Origin: Jatrophihabitans sp.
GTDB taxonomy: Bacteria > Actinomycetota > Actinomycetes > Mycobacteriales > Jatrophihabitantaceae
Assembly (NCBI GenBank): GCA_036389035.1
Contig: DASVQQ010000017.1
Location: 25,144-89,143 of the forward strand
DNA: 64,000 nucleotides
Direction: 5' to 3'
The first letter of the stretch is position 1, and each line of letters starts with the position of its first letter. The notes beneath the pieces are model-generated. The model worked only from the letters and a program-made list of their open reading frames with translations. It was not told the origin of the DNA and did not search any database. Positions 37,627-46,574 of the stretch are shown in pieces. The position numbers and the translations under genes were made by a program.

Positions 37627-37714
37627 TGCGGCTCGCCGGATCGGACCGAAAAAGTAACCGTCGAGTTCAGCTGCAGACTTTCGGCGGGCTGCTGGCCAGC
37701 CGGCGCGGCTGTGC

Positions 37715-38218
37715 TCAGCTGGTTCCGGGATGCGGCTCGTCGCCTTCGGAGCCGGCGAAGTCATCGGCGGAGATGGTGTCCAGGAATTCCCGGAACCGCT
37801 CCACCTCGTCCTCGTCCTCCTCGGGAATGGAGATGCCGGCGGTGGCCAGCACGCTCTCGTCGCCCACGATCGGGGTCTCGGTCCGCAGCGCCAGCGCGAT
37901 CGCGTCCGAAGGGCGGGCGCTGACCGTGGTGCCGTCGGCGAACTGCAGCTCGGCGTAGAAGACGTCGTCCCGGAGCTCGGTGATCGAGACCTGCTTCAGC
38001 TCACCGCCCAGCGCGTTGATCACGTCCCGGAGCAGGTCATGGGTCATCGGGCGAGGGGTTTGGACACCTTGCTGCTCGAAGGCGATGGCCGAGGCCTCTA
38101 CCGCGCCGATCCAGATCGGCAGGTACCGCGCGCCATCGGATTCCTTGAGCAGGACCACCGGCTGGTTAGCGGGCAACTCGACCCGCACGCCGACAACCTG
38201 CAGCGGATGCAGAGTCAT
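37715..38218 (-). CDS. Bifunctional nuclease family protein (BFN, Rv1829-like)
   Basis: A 167-residue protein of the DUF151/bifunctional nuclease family. The core (VGVRVELPANQPVVLLKESDGARYLPIWIGAVEASAIAFEQQG, then RPMTHDLLRDVINALGGEL) is well conserved and the acid-rich C-terminus (EEDEDEVERF) is typical. Plant relatives cleave RNA and DNA; the bacterial role is not settled. Start ATG 38218 follows an AGAGGGG box. Third gene in the conserved FHA-MerR-BFN-MerR-gcvP order. Confidence 0.9.
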   Translation of the reverse strand: MTLHPLQVVGVRVELPANQPVVLLKESDGARYLPIWIGAVEASAIAFEQQGVQTPRPMTHDLLRDVINALGGELKQVSITELRDDVFYAELQFADGTTVSARPSDAIALALRTETPIVGDESVLATAGISIPEEDEDEVERFREFLDTISADDFAGSEGDEPHPGTS

Positions 38219-38276
38219 CTGGCAGCCCCTCTTCTGTCTTGAGACGTGACCCCTTCGAGCCTAGCCGGTTCTCCGC

Positions 38277-39014
38277 TCAGCCGACGATCTCACGTAGCCC
38301 AATCTGCACCAGAGCGGCGTGCAGGCGCACCGACAGCGCCGCCAGCTCCCGCACCGTCTCCTCGGCGCGGGCCCGGCCCTCGCCGCTGCGCTGCTTGGCC
38401 ATCGGGCCGGCGACCTGGCCGAACAGCCCGACCTCGCGGTCAGCGGCGGATTTGAAGCCGCGCAGGTGCCGGCCCTCGATGCCGAACCTGGCCATCTCGG
38501 CCACCACCCGGGCGATCGCCAGCGCGTCGTCGTCGTAGTAACCGCCGGCCCGCTGGCTGATCAGGCCGTACTGCTCCAGCTCGGACAGCTGGGCCGGGCG
38601 CAGACCCGCGGTGTTGAGCAACTCCTCGCGGCTCAACCGCATCGCGGCGGCCGAGGACCGGAAGTGCTCCGGCGTGGGGGCGTTGTCGACGATGGCGGGG
38701 TGAGCGGCCCGCGGCACCGAGCTGTTGGGCACCGGTCCGTGGCCGTGGCCCCGGTCGATCGCCTCCAGCTGTTCCTTGATGACCCGCAGCGGCAGGTAGT
38801 GGTCACGTTGCTGGCTGAGCACGTACTTCAGCCTGGCGACGTCGGAGCCGGAGAACTTGCGGTAGCCCGACGGGGTGCGGTCCGGCTGCACCAGTCCCTG
38901 GTCCTCGAGGAACCGGATCTTGGAGATCGTGACGTCCGGGAAGTCGGCGCGCAGCTGGGCCAGCACCTCGCCGATCGACAGCGTCCCCCTGGCGGGCAGG
39001 CTGGCCGCGTTCAC
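38277..39014 (-). CDS. ftsR: MerR-family regulator of the FtsR type (Rv1828-like)
   Basis: A 245-residue protein with an N-terminal MerR domain (SIGEVLAQLRADFPDVTISKIRFLEDQGLVQPDRTPSGYRKF) and a C-terminal helical winged domain. In Corynebacterium the orthologue FtsR activates ftsZ; that is known for the family, not visible here. The GTG at 39014 overlaps the FHA stop codon (GTGA), so the two are translated together. Order FHA-MerR-BFN-MerR matches Rv1827-Rv1830. The His-Gly stretch near residue 90 (DRGHGHGP) is an extra insert. Confidence 0.87.
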   Translation of the reverse strand: MNAASLPARGTLSIGEVLAQLRADFPDVTISKIRFLEDQGLVQPDRTPSGYRKFSGSDVARLKYVLSQQRDHYLPLRVIKEQLEAIDRGHGHGPVPNSSVPRAAHPAIVDNAPTPEHFRSSAAAMRLSREELLNTAGLRPAQLSELEQYGLISQRAGGYYDDDALAIARVVAEMARFGIEGRHLRGFKSAADREVGLFGQVAGPMAKQRSGEGRARAEETVRELAALSVRLHAALVQIGLREIVG

Positions 39015-39544
39015 GAACGCGCTCCGCTCCGGGTCAGCGAGGTCAGGTACACCAGCCGGAACTTGCCGATCTGGACCTCGTCGCCACCGGCCAGGGTCGC
39101 CGAGTCGATCCGCTCCCGGTTGACGTAGGTGCCGTTCAGGCTGCCCACGTCATGGACCGTGAAACCGGAACCGTCGCGGCGGAACTCCACGTGCCGGCGC
39201 GAGACGGTGACGTCGTCGAGAAAGATGTCGCTGTCGGGATGCCGGCCGGCCGTCGTGACGTCCTGGTCGAGCAGGAACCGGCTGCCCGCGTTCGGCCCGC
39301 GCTTGACCACCAGCAACGCCGAGCCGGGGGCCAGCGCGTCGATGGCGCGCTGATGGACCTCGGGTGAGAACTCATCGGTGTCGGGCCCGCCGACCGGGGT
39401 CAGCCCGGAGGACAGGATCGAGGTCACGTCCGGGCCGCCGGGCCGGCCGCCGGCCGGCTGGTTGGCGCCTGCCAAGGGAGTTCCGCACTGGGCGCAATAT
39501 CTGCTCTCAGCTGAGTTCTCAGTGCCACATGCGGTGCAGAACAC
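39011..39544 (-). CDS. garA: FHA domain protein of the GarA/OdhI type with N-terminal zinc ribbon
   Basis: A 177-residue regulator. Residues 1-25 form a zinc ribbon (CTACG... CAQCG, four Cys), followed by a Gly/Pro linker and an FHA domain (GSRFLLDQDVTTAGRHPDSDIFLDDVTVSRRHVEFRR...GSLNGTYVNRERI) with the phosphothreonine-binding Arg, Ser and Asn residues. In GarA an ETTS motif is phosphorylated by PknG/PknB to control 2-oxoglutarate dehydrogenase and glutamate metabolism; here the corresponding place reads DVTS, with one Thr. Start GTG 39544 has no strong ribosome site. Confidence 0.85.
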   Translation of the reverse strand: MFCTACGTENSAESRYCAQCGTPLAGANQPAGGRPGGPDVTSILSSGLTPVGGPDTDEFSPEVHQRAIDALAPGSALLVVKRGPNAGSRFLLDQDVTTAGRHPDSDIFLDDVTVSRRHVEFRRDGSGFTVHDVGSLNGTYVNRERIDSATLAGGDEVQIGKFRLVYLTSLTRSGARS

Positions 39545-39630
39545 GGAAGCAAACGCCCTTTCTTCTATGCCTGACGAGCGAGATCACCGATCCGGCGACG
39601 GGCACGCCTTGCGGATTGCCGGTGTCGCCG

Positions 39631-39660
39631 AGCCTAGTTCGCGGTGAGGTAAAGGGTCAA
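39631..39660 (-). promoter_or_regulatory. Promoter of the FHA-MerR genes
   Basis: TTGACC (39655-39660) and TAGGCT (39631-39636) on the minus strand are 18 nt apart and lie about 90 nt before the FHA GTG, immediately after gcvH. This gives the FHA and MerR genes their own transcript. Confidence 0.62.
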
Positions 39661-39674
39661 CGCGAGGTGGAGGT

Positions 39675-40061
39675 TCACTCGGAGGTGACTTGGCCGTAGG
39701 ACTCGGCGTCGAGCAGCGAATCGAGCACGGCGACGTCGGCGACCTCGATCTCGGCGATCCAACCGGCCCCGTAGGGATCGGAGTTCACCAGGTCGGGCTG
39801 GGAGTCCAGCGCCTCGTTGCGCGCCACCACCGAACCGCTGACCGGCGCGTAGAGGTCCGAGACGCTCTTGGTCGACTCGACCTCACCGAAGGTGTCACCG
39901 GATTCCACCGTGGAGTCCACCCCGTGCACCGACACGAACACGATGTCGCCGAGGGAGTTCTGCGCGAAGTCGGTGATGCCGACCCGGACGGTGTTGCCCT
40001 CGGTCACCTTCGCCCACTCGTGGTCGTTGGTGTAGCGCAGGTCGGGTGGGATCTCTGCCAT
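39675..40061 (-). CDS. gcvH: Glycine cleavage system H protein
   Basis: A 128-residue lipoyl carrier. The lipoylated lysine is in GEVESTKSVSDLYAP (near 65), with the flanking Val/Ser and the conserved NDHEWAKV N-terminus. It carries the aminomethyl group between GcvP (encoded in this window) and GcvT (not in this window). Position corresponds to Rv1826. Start ATG 40061 was chosen over a longer frame with basic, unconserved residues. Confidence 0.96.
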   Translation of the reverse strand: MAEIPPDLRYTNDHEWAKVTEGNTVRVGITDFAQNSLGDIVFVSVHGVDSTVESGDTFGEVESTKSVSDLYAPVSGSVVARNEALDSQPDLVNSDPYGAGWIAEIEVADVAVLDSLLDAESYGQVTSE

Positions 40062-40180
40062 GTCTGGGTCACCTCGTCGATGAGTTGGGCTGCTCCGGTG
40101 CCGGCCGCCGCTGCTGGCGCGAAGCCGGTTCACGCCACGCACACGGTTCCGGCGACCTTACCGGGTCGGCCGAGGACCTC

Positions 40181-40990
40181 TCACTTACCGGTCGGAGTGG
40201 CGTACTTCGGCGTCGGAATGGTCCTGGTGACGGTGATGCTGACCAGCGCCTGCTCGGCGATGGCGATCTCGCCGCCGGCCGCGCGGACGGTGTTGACCAC
40301 GCCGCCCAGGATGTTCAGGGCGGTGTTCAGCGTCTTGGGATCGCCGATGGCCAGCAGCTCGTAGGGCTCCTGCAGGGTGGCCCCGTCCAGGGACACGCCC
40401 GAGCCAGAGTCGAGGAAGGCGCTGGAGGCGCCGATCCGGACCGGGCCGAACTGGATCACCTCGGCGCCGGCGCCCCGCAGCTCCTCGACCACGTCGAGCA
40501 GGTGCTCGGCGCGCAGCGCCCGCTCCGGGTCGGTGATGCGCACCCGGATCCCCGGCCCGTGTGCGGGCGCGGCCCCGGTCAGCACGGCCAGCGCGTCAGC
40601 CTGGCGCTGGGCCTCCCGGCGCGCCTCGACGTTGTCGCTGCCGCTGTCGGACAGCCGCTGCCTGGCCGCCTGCAGGTCGGCGATCTGGTCCTGCAGGCGA
40701 TCGATCCGGCTGTTCTGGTCGTCCAGGATCCGGACCAGGTCGGCCTCGCGGGCGCCGGCCAGCGCGTCGGTCTCGGAGTTGGACCGGAACTGCACGGCCA
40801 GCGCGAAGCCGAGAATCGCCAGCAGCGCGCCGATCAGGGCGGTGGCGCCGCGGTTGCGGCTCCACCGCGGCGGCTGCCCACCGGATCCGGCATCGGTCGG
40901 CCCGGATCCGGCGCCAGCCGGGCCGGGAACGGCGGGGCTGGTATCAGCCGGGCCGGAAACGGCGGGGCGGGGGTCGGTCGGTTCTGCCAT
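40181..40990 (-). CDS. DUF881 membrane-anchored protein (Rv1825-like)
   Basis: A 269-residue protein: a Pro/Gly-rich cytosolic N-terminus (about 45 residues), a single TM helix (TALIGALLAILGFALAVQF), a coiled coil (SRIDRLQDQIADLQAARQRL) and the extracellular DUF881 fold. The family occurs only next to the small basic membrane protein in actinobacteria and firmicutes and is thought to act at the envelope. It starts 1 nt after the small basic protein gene. The second DUF881 copy lies on the other side. Confidence 0.9.
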   Translation of the reverse strand: MAEPTDPRPAVSGPADTSPAVPGPAGAGSGPTDAGSGGQPPRWSRNRGATALIGALLAILGFALAVQFRSNSETDALAGAREADLVRILDDQNSRIDRLQDQIADLQAARQRLSDSGSDNVEARREAQRQADALAVLTGAAPAHGPGIRVRITDPERALRAEHLLDVVEELRGAGAEVIQFGPVRIGASSAFLDSGSGVSLDGATLQEPYELLAIGDPKTLNTALNILGGVVNTVRAAGGEIAIAEQALVSITVTRTIPTPKYATPTGK

Positions 40991-40991
40991 C

Positions 40992-41324
40992 TCAGGCCCG
41001 GAACAGGTGTCGTCGGATGGCCGCGGCGTTGCCGAAGATCCGGATGCCCAGCACCACCACCACCGCGGTGGACAGCTGGCCGCCGACCCCGAGCTTATCG
41101 CCCATGAACACGATCAGCGCGGCGATCAGGACGTTGGAGACGAACGAGACCACGAACACCTTGGCCACGAAGATGCCGTCCAGCCTGGCCCGAACGCCGC
41201 CGAAGACCGCGTCCAGCGCGGCCACCACGGCGATCGGGAGGTAGGGCTCCAGCCACAGCGGCACGGTCGGGCGGAACACCAGGCCCAGCACCACGCCGAT
41301 GGCCAGGGCGATCGCCGCAATCAT
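40992..41324 (-). CDS. Small basic membrane protein, DUF1290 (Rv1824-like)
   Basis: A 110-residue protein of four hydrophobic segments with basic C-terminal end (RRHLFRA). It matches DUF1290/SbpA, almost always found between two DUF881 genes. ATGA overlap with the upstream DUF881 gene implies coupled translation. Probably a membrane partner of the DUF881 proteins; function unknown. Confidence 0.9.
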   Translation of the reverse strand: MIAAIALAIGVVLGLVFRPTVPLWLEPYLPIAVVAALDAVFGGVRARLDGIFVAKVFVVSFVSNVLIAALIVFMGDKLGVGGQLSTAVVVVLGIRIFGNAAAIRRHLFRA

Positions 41325-42265
41325 CGGGGGGACTCCGTACTGGTGGGCGACTGGGTACTGGAAGGGGACGGGCTGGCGCTGGGGCCGGACGTCCCGGGAA
41401 CGGCTCCCAGGCCGGCATAGTGCGGCCGGCCCACCGTAACCGACTGCAGCTGCAGCTTGGACTTGCCACTGAACTCGAAGGTGATGCCGTTCACCGCGGC
41501 CATCGTCTTGAGCTGCCGGGCGATGCCGGAGTCGGCGAAGTTGACCAGCAGTCCGTTGCGGTCACCGATCGCCTCGATGGTGTACGGCGGGCTGATCGGC
41601 TGGAAGTCCACCAGCACCGACTCCCCCGCGAACCGGATGAACGAGGTGGAGGTCAGCCGCAGGCCGTTCACCGCGATGGCCTCGGCGCCGCCGGCCCACA
41701 ACTGGTTGACCACCGCCCGGATGTCACGGTCGCGCAGCACCGCGACCTGATCCGGGCCTGGGACGCCGGGACGGCCGCTGGCCGCCGGGGTGGGCGCCGC
41801 CGGCTCGTCCAACTCGATCCGCACTCCGGGGCCGGTCACGGCCACCGCCCCGGAGGCCAGCTCCAGCCTTCTCAGTTCCTCGCCGCCGCCCGGCAACTGC
41901 GCGTTGCGCAGGTCGGCCACCTCGGCAGCCAGCGCCTTGGCCCGGGCGTCCAGGGAGTCCCCGGTCACCTGCAGCCGCTCGATCCGGGTGATCAGGTCCT
42001 TGCGGGCCTCCTCGCGGGCCGGCGCGGACCGGTGCTGCAGCTGGTAGGACATCACCAGCAGCAGGCCGACCGCGAGGCAGGCCAGCCACAGCAACGGCCC
42101 GTCCCACCAGCGACGCCGCCTAGCCGGCGGGGCCTGCCAGGCGATCCGGTAGCCGGGGTCGAGCACGTTGTTGAGCAGGTCGTCGAGCATCGCGCCGGAC
42201 GGGCTCGCCGGGGCCGCGCCCGGCTGGTTCAGCGCGGTCGCGCCCGGCTGGTTCACCGTGGCCAC
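41321..42265 (-). CDS. DUF881 membrane-anchored protein (Rv1823-like)
   Basis: A 314-residue DUF881 protein. The first 50 residues hold a short repeated NQPGA motif and an Arg cluster (ARRRRWWDG), then a TM helix (LLWLACLAVGLLLVMSY), a coiled-coil stalk and the DUF881 fold (AVAVTGPGVRIELDEP, LWAGGAEAIAVNGLRLTSTSFIRF). The Ser/Pro/Thr tail (SPSPSSTQSPTSTESPR) is longer than usual. GTG 42265 shares its base with the pgsA TAG (TAGTG). Confidence 0.9.
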   Translation of the reverse strand: MATVNQPGATALNQPGAAPASPSGAMLDDLLNNVLDPGYRIAWQAPPARRRRWWDGPLLWLACLAVGLLLVMSYQLQHRSAPAREEARKDLITRIERLQVTGDSLDARAKALAAEVADLRNAQLPGGGEELRRLELASGAVAVTGPGVRIELDEPAAPTPAASGRPGVPGPDQVAVLRDRDIRAVVNQLWAGGAEAIAVNGLRLTSTSFIRFAGESVLVDFQPISPPYTIEAIGDRNGLLVNFADSGIARQLKTMAAVNGITFEFSGKSKLQLQSVTVGRPHYAGLGAVPGTSGPSASPSPSSTQSPTSTESPR

Positions 42266-42870
42266 TAGGGCGTCGCCTGCCTGGTGATCACCTGGCGGAA
42301 CTGGATCAGGTAGAGCCCGCCGGCCCACAGGTAGAGCCCGGTGCCCCAGATCGTGAACGCCCAGGCGATCGGCTTGACGACCTCGCCCAGGGTGCCGGGG
42401 TGCGAGCCGATCAGCAGCAGCGGGAACGCGTACAGCAGGTTGAAGGTGGCTGCCTTGCCCAGGTAGTGCACCGGCAGCCCGGTCAGCCCGCGCCGGCGCA
42501 GGGCCGGCAACGTGCAGGCCAGCACCAGGTCCCGACCGATGATCAGCACCGCCAGCCAGAGCGGGATGACGTGGCGCAGCACCAGCCCGATCAGGGTGGC
42601 CAGGATGTAGAGCCGGTCGGCCACCGGATCCAGCAGCGCGCCCAGTCGCGAGGTCTGGTTGAGCTTGCGCGCCAGCACCCCGTCGGCCCAGTCGGTGACC
42701 CCGCTGAGCATCAGCACCACCAGCGCCCAGCCGTCGGCGTGCGGGCCGAGCAGCAACCACAGGAACAGCGGCACCCCGAGCAGCCTGGAGAAGCTGAGCA
42801 GGTTGGGCACGGTGAGCACCATCGGCCGGTCCGCGGCGGTGGACCCCACGGCCGAGGGCTGCGAACTCAC
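42265..42870 (-). CDS. pgsA: CDP-alcohol phosphatidyltransferase (PgsA family)
   Basis: A 201-residue membrane enzyme with the full CDP-alcohol motif D-x2-D-G-x2-A-R-x8-G-x3-D-x3-D (DWADGVLARKLNQTSRLGALLDPVAD) near residue 60 and about five TM segments. By position it corresponds to Rv1822 (PgsA2-type), so it makes phosphatidylglycerol phosphate or cardiolipin-type lipid; the exact acceptor cannot be read. GTG 42870 follows AGGAGG by 9 nt; an internal ATG (42822) would remove part of the N-terminus. Followed in operon by the DUF881 genes. Confidence 0.9.
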   Translation of the reverse strand: MSSQPSAVGSTAADRPMVLTVPNLLSFSRLLGVPLFLWLLLGPHADGWALVVLMLSGVTDWADGVLARKLNQTSRLGALLDPVADRLYILATLIGLVLRHVIPLWLAVLIIGRDLVLACTLPALRRRGLTGLPVHYLGKAATFNLLYAFPLLLIGSHPGTLGEVVKPIAWAFTIWGTGLYLWAGGLYLIQFRQVITRQATP

Positions 42871-42967
42871 GCGCTCTGGCCTCCTGCCGAACCTCACCGC
42901 TACCGGCCCCCGCCAGCAGGCGATGCCAACGACGCTGTTGGAAACACCGTGCTCGCGCAAGGCGATG

Positions 42968-43041
42968 TCGGGCTGACAGGATTTGAACCTGCGACCCCCT
43001 GACCCCCAGTCAGGTGCGCTACCAAGCTGCGCTACAGCCCG
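42968..43041 (-). tRNA. tRNA-Pro (anticodon GGG)
   Basis: A 74-nt cloverleaf on the minus strand: acceptor CGGGCTG/CAGCCCG, D loop AGCTTGGTAGC, anticodon arm CCTGA-CTGGGGG-TCAGG (anticodon GGG), T arm with GGTTCAAATCC, discriminator A. CCA is not encoded. It lies between pgsA and der. Confidence 0.96.
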
Positions 43042-43124
43042 CTCCGCTCAGCACCGCGATCGGTGCGAGCGAACCGCCGCAACTTTAGCGCACCCGGCTG
43101 GCCGGTCCTGCCAGCGCGGGCGGC

Positions 43125-44507
43125 TCAGCCGCGCTGCTGGCGTTCCCGGACCCGTACCGAGATCTCGATCGGGCTGCCCTGGAAATCGAAATCCTCCCGC
43201 AGCTTGCGTTCCAGGAATCGCCGGTAGCCGGCCTCCAGGAAGCCGGTGGTGAACAGCACGAAGCGGGGCGGCCGGGTGTCGGCCTGGGTGGCGAACAGCA
43301 CCCGGGGGTGCTTGCCGCCCCGGCCGGGCGGCGGGGTGGCGTTGACCACTTCGGTCAGCCAGCTGTTGAGCCGGCCGGTGGGAATTCGGCGGTCCCAGGA
43401 GGCCAGTGACAGGCGCAGCGCGCCGGAAAGCTTCTCCACCGCCCGTCCGGTCTTGGCCGAGACGTTCACCCGGGGCGCCCACTGCACCCGCTGCAGCTCC
43501 CAGTCGGCTTCCTTCTCCAGCTGCAGCCGCCGGTCCTCATCGACCAGGTCCCACTTGTTGAAGGCGATCACCAGCGCCCGGCCCGCCTCCACGACCATCG
43601 AGATGACCCGCTGGTCCTGCTCGGAGATCACCTCGGAGGCGTCCAGCAGCACCACCGCGACCTCGGCGGACTCGATCGCGCTGGCGGTGCGCAGGCTGGC
43701 GTAGTACTCCATGCCCGAGGCGTTGGTGACCCGTCTGCGCAGGCCGGCGGTGTCGACGAAGCGCCAGGTCTCACCGCCCAGCTCGAGCAGCGAGTCCACC
43801 GGGTCGACGGTGGTGCCGGCCACCGCGTCCACCACCGAGCGCTCCTCGCCGGTCAGCCGGTTCAGCAGGCTGGACTTGCCGACGTTCGGACGCCCGACCA
43901 GGGCCACCCGGCGCGGGCCGCCGACCGGGTCGCGTTCGGGCGGGGCGTCCGGCAGCTTCTGAAGGATCGCGTCGAGCAGGTCGCCCGAGCCCCGGCCGTG
44001 CAACCCGCTGACCGGGTAGGGCTCGCCCAGGCCGAGTGACCAGGCCTCGGCCGCGTCGGACTCGCCGCGCTCGTCGTCGACCTTGGTGACCGCCAGCACC
44101 ACCGGGCGCCCGGCGCGGCGCAGGGTGCGGGCCACCACCAGGTCGGTCTCGGTGGCCCCGGTGCGCGAGTCGATGACGAACAGCACCAGGTCGGCGGTCA
44201 CGACGGCCTGCTCGGCCTGCCGCGACACCATCGCCTGCAGGCCGGTCGCGTCCGGCTCCCAGCCGCCGGTGTCGACCAGGGTGAACTGCCGGCCGCCCCA
44301 GTAGGCGTCATAGGCGATCCGGTCCCGGGTGACGCCCGGGATGTCCTGCACGACCGCCTCGCGCCGCCCCAGGATCCGGTTCACCAGGGTCGACTTGCCG
44401 ACGTTGGGACGTCCGACGACGGCCACCACCGGGGTGACCGGCAGGGCTTCTTCGGGGGCGGTCCCTTCGGCGGTCTCTTGGGCGGCCTCGAGGTCCGGCT
44501 CTGTCAT
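43125..44507 (-). CDS. der: Ribosome-associated GTPase Der (EngA)
   Basis: A 460-residue protein with two G domains. Domain 1 has [14 protein letters not shown] and DTGGWEPD, domain 2 [22 protein letters not shown] and FNKWDLVDE; a C-terminal KH-like domain follows. Needed for maturation of the 50S subunit. It lies 3 nt after cmk (opposite transcription neighbour upstream). The N-terminal 25 residues are acidic and unconserved, as in many actinobacteria. Confidence 0.96.
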   Translation of the reverse strand: MTEPDLEAAQETAEGTAPEEALPVTPVVAVVGRPNVGKSTLVNRILGRREAVVQDIPGVTRDRIAYDAYWGGRQFTLVDTGGWEPDATGLQAMVSRQAEQAVVTADLVLFVIDSRTGATETDLVVARTLRRAGRPVVLAVTKVDDERGESDAAEAWSLGLGEPYPVSGLHGRGSGDLLDAILQKLPDAPPERDPVGGPRRVALVGRPNVGKSSLLNRLTGEERSVVDAVAGTTVDPVDSLLELGGETWRFVDTAGLRRRVTNASGMEYYASLRTASAIESAEVAVVLLDASEVISEQDQRVISMVVEAGRALVIAFNKWDLVDEDRRLQLEKEADWELQRVQWAPRVNVSAKTGRAVEKLSGALRLSLASWDRRIPTGRLNSWLTEVVNATPPPGRGGKHPRVLFATQADTRPPRFVLFTTGFLEAGYRRFLERKLREDFDFQGSPIEISVRVRERQQRG

Positions 44508-44510
44508 GGC

Positions 44511-45212
44511 TCAGGCCCGATCCGCGGTGCTGACAGCTTGAAAGGCGAGCGCGGCCAGCACCTCGACCACCTCGTCGATGCTCAGCTCGGAGGTGTCGAC
44601 ATCGATCGACCCGTCGGGGCGCCGCAGCGGGCTGGCCGCGCGGCTGGAGTCGAAGTCGTCGCGCCGGCGCAGCGCCTGGGTGACCCGGTTCAGGTCGTCC
44701 TCGCCGAGCTCACCGGCCCGGCGGCGGGCCCGGACGTCCTCGCGGGCGGTCAGGTACACCTTCAGCTCGGCGTCGGGCCAGACCACCGAGCCGATGTCGC
44801 GGCCCTCGGCGACCGTCGGCGCCCGGCCGATGATCAGACGCTGCTGGGCGACCAGCTGGGTGCGGACCGCCTGGACGGCCGATACCGCTGACACCGCCGC
44901 GGTGGTGGCCGCCGTCCGGATCTCGCGCTCGACGTCGCGGCCGTCGAGCCGGGTGCTGCTGTGCCAGGGGTCGGTGCCGACGTCGATCCGGCTGGCCGCC
45001 ACCCGGCCCGCGACGGCGACCGGGTCCTCGGGGTCGACGCCGGCCCGCAGCACCGCCACGGTGGCGGCGCGGTACATCGCCCCGGTGTCGAGGTACTGGG
45101 CCCGCAGCCGCCGGGCCAGCAGCCTGGCGACGGTGGACTTTCCGGTGCCCGAGGGTCCATCGAGGGCAACGACTCCCCGGAACTCGGGGGCCTCGCTGAA
45201 ATCGGTAGGCAC
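44511..45212 (-). CDS. cmk: Cytidylate kinase
   Basis: A 233-residue nucleoside monophosphate kinase phosphorylating CMP and dCMP. Walker A is ALDGPSGTGKSTVAR (near 20); QYLDTGAMYRAAT and the DIGSVVWPDAELKVYLTA segment bind the nucleotide. Length fits the bacterial family. The cmk-der pair is common in actinobacteria and firmicutes. Confidence 0.96.
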   Translation of the reverse strand: MPTDFSEAPEFRGVVALDGPSGTGKSTVARLLARRLRAQYLDTGAMYRAATVAVLRAGVDPEDPVAVAGRVAASRIDVGTDPWHSSTRLDGRDVEREIRTAATTAAVSAVSAVQAVRTQLVAQQRLIIGRAPTVAEGRDIGSVVWPDAELKVYLTAREDVRARRRAGELGEDDLNRVTQALRRRDDFDSSRAASPLRRPDGSIDVDTSELSIDEVVEVLAALAFQAVSTADRA

Positions 45213-45367
45213 TGCGGCGTCCAGTCCTGGTCACGACAGCTGTCTGGGCTGTGCGTTCGCTGACCGCGCTCGGCGGGCGAACCAGCCCGACCGGAGGCCG
45301 GGCAGTCCCAGAGTACGGGGTCCGGCGGGGGTTGGACTCCCCACGTGCGCCCTGCCGCGCCTGGGCC

Positions 45368-45403
45368 GGCTAGCGTGGCAGGGCGGAGGGCTAGCGTGGC
45401 AGG
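45368..45403 (-). repeat. 15-bp direct repeat spanning the chorismate mutase stop codon
   Basis: GGCTAGCGTGGCAGG occurs at 45368-45382 and again at 45389-45403. On the minus strand each copy contains CTGCCACGCTAG, the last codons and stop of the chorismate mutase gene, so the stop has been duplicated 21 nt downstream. Confidence 0.8.
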
Positions 45404-45753
45404 TCGGTGCGCAGCGCCGCGGCCCCGCCGAGGTAGACGTGCCTGATGTCGGCGCGGCGCAGGTCGGTGTCGAAGTGCGCCAGCAGCCGCAGCGTCCGGG
45501 GCAGCGCGCCGGGCACCGCGATCTCGGTGGCGCACATCAGCGGAACGTCGGTCAGCCCGAGCTGCCGGGCGGCGTAGGCGGGAAACTCGGCTTTCAGGTC
45601 GGGGGTGGCCGTGAACAGGATCGAGATCAGCTGGTCCGGCTCGATCTTGTTGCGCGCCATCACCTCGGTCACCAGCTGCGAGGCGCCGTCCAGGATCGCT
45701 TGCCGCTCGTCGAGCTCGACCTGGATCGCGCCTCGCACCGCCCGAACGCTCAC
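45391..45753 (-). CDS. aroH: Chorismate mutase, AroH type
   Basis: A 120-residue trimeric-type chorismate mutase converting chorismate to prephenate in Phe/Tyr synthesis. It begins VRAVRGAIQVELDERQAILDGASQLVTEVM, with the active-site Arg and Glu of the AroH family, and has CATEIAVPGALPRTLRLLAH near the C-terminus. GTG 45753 follows GGAGGGGAACC. It lies upstream of cmk with a 178-nt gap in which I see no other gene. Confidence 0.92.
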   Translation of the reverse strand: MSVRAVRGAIQVELDERQAILDGASQLVTEVMARNKIEPDQLISILFTATPDLKAEFPAYAARQLGLTDVPLMCATEIAVPGALPRTLRLLAHFDTDLRRADIRHVYLGGAAALRTDLPR

Positions 45754-45825
45754 CGGTTCCCCTCCGTCGTGCCGGCAGGTTCGCCGGCCCCAGTCGGCCG
45801 CTGCGGGCCGTGGTCGTAGTCGACT

Positions 45826-46569
45826 TTAGAGGCCGAGCTGCCGGTAGAGCTCGCCCAGCTCGACGCCGGTCAGCTCCCGTACCGAGCCGGGCCGCTGATC
45901 GCCCAGCCGGACCGGGCCGATCGCCACCCGCACCAGCTTGTCGACCGGGTGCCCGACCGCCTCCAGCAGCCGCCGGACGATGTGGTTGCGGCCCACGTGC
46001 AACGACACCTGCACCAGGGCCCGGCCTGCCGAGTAGTCGATCAGCTGGAAGTCATCGACGCTGACCCGGCCGTCGTCGAGTTCGATGCCGGCCTTGAGCC
46101 GCCTGGCCAGCGACCGGTCCACCGGGCCCGGCACCTCGGCGATGTAGGTCTTGACCACCTCGTGCGAGGGATGGGCCAGCCGGTGGGCGAACTCGCCGTC
46201 ATTGGTGAGGATCAGCAGGCCTTCGGTGTCGGCGTCCAGCCTGCCGACGTGGAACAGCCGCTCGGGCAGGTCGGTGACGTAGTCACCGACCGTGGGACGG
46301 CCGTGCGGGTCAGACATCGCGGTCAGCACGCCGCGCGGCTTGTTCAGCGCCAGGTACACCTGGCCCGAGCGCAGGTTGACCCGCTTGCCGTCGACCCGCA
46401 CCACCGCGGTCTCCGGATCGACCCGGGCGCCGAGCTCGGCCACCCCCCGGCCGTCCACGGTGACCCGGCCCTCGGCGATCAGCTGCTCGCAGGCGCGCCT
46501 GGAGCCCAGGCCGGCGCCGGCCAGCACCTTCTGCAGTCGGATGCCCTCGGCGGGCTGGTCGGGGCTCAT
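45826..46569 (-). CDS. rluB: Ribosomal large subunit pseudouridine synthase RluB-type
   Basis: A 247-residue pseudouridine synthase of the RsuA/RluB branch. An S4 RNA-binding domain (LQKVLAGAGLGSRRACEQLIAEGRVTVDG) precedes the catalytic domain with HVGRLDADTEGLLILTNDG, where the catalytic Asp lies in R-L-D. It modifies 23S rRNA helix 89-type positions by family. Downstream neighbour of scpB, as in most actinobacteria (scpA-scpB-rluB). Confidence 0.93.
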   Translation of the reverse strand: MSPDQPAEGIRLQKVLAGAGLGSRRACEQLIAEGRVTVDGRGVAELGARVDPETAVVRVDGKRVNLRSGQVYLALNKPRGVLTAMSDPHGRPTVGDYVTDLPERLFHVGRLDADTEGLLILTNDGEFAHRLAHPSHEVVKTYIAEVPGPVDRSLARRLKAGIELDDGRVSVDDFQLIDYSAGRALVQVSLHVGRNHIVRRLLEAVGHPVDKLVRVAIGPVRLGDQRPGSVRELTGVELGELYRQLGL

Positions 46570-46574
46570 CGGCG

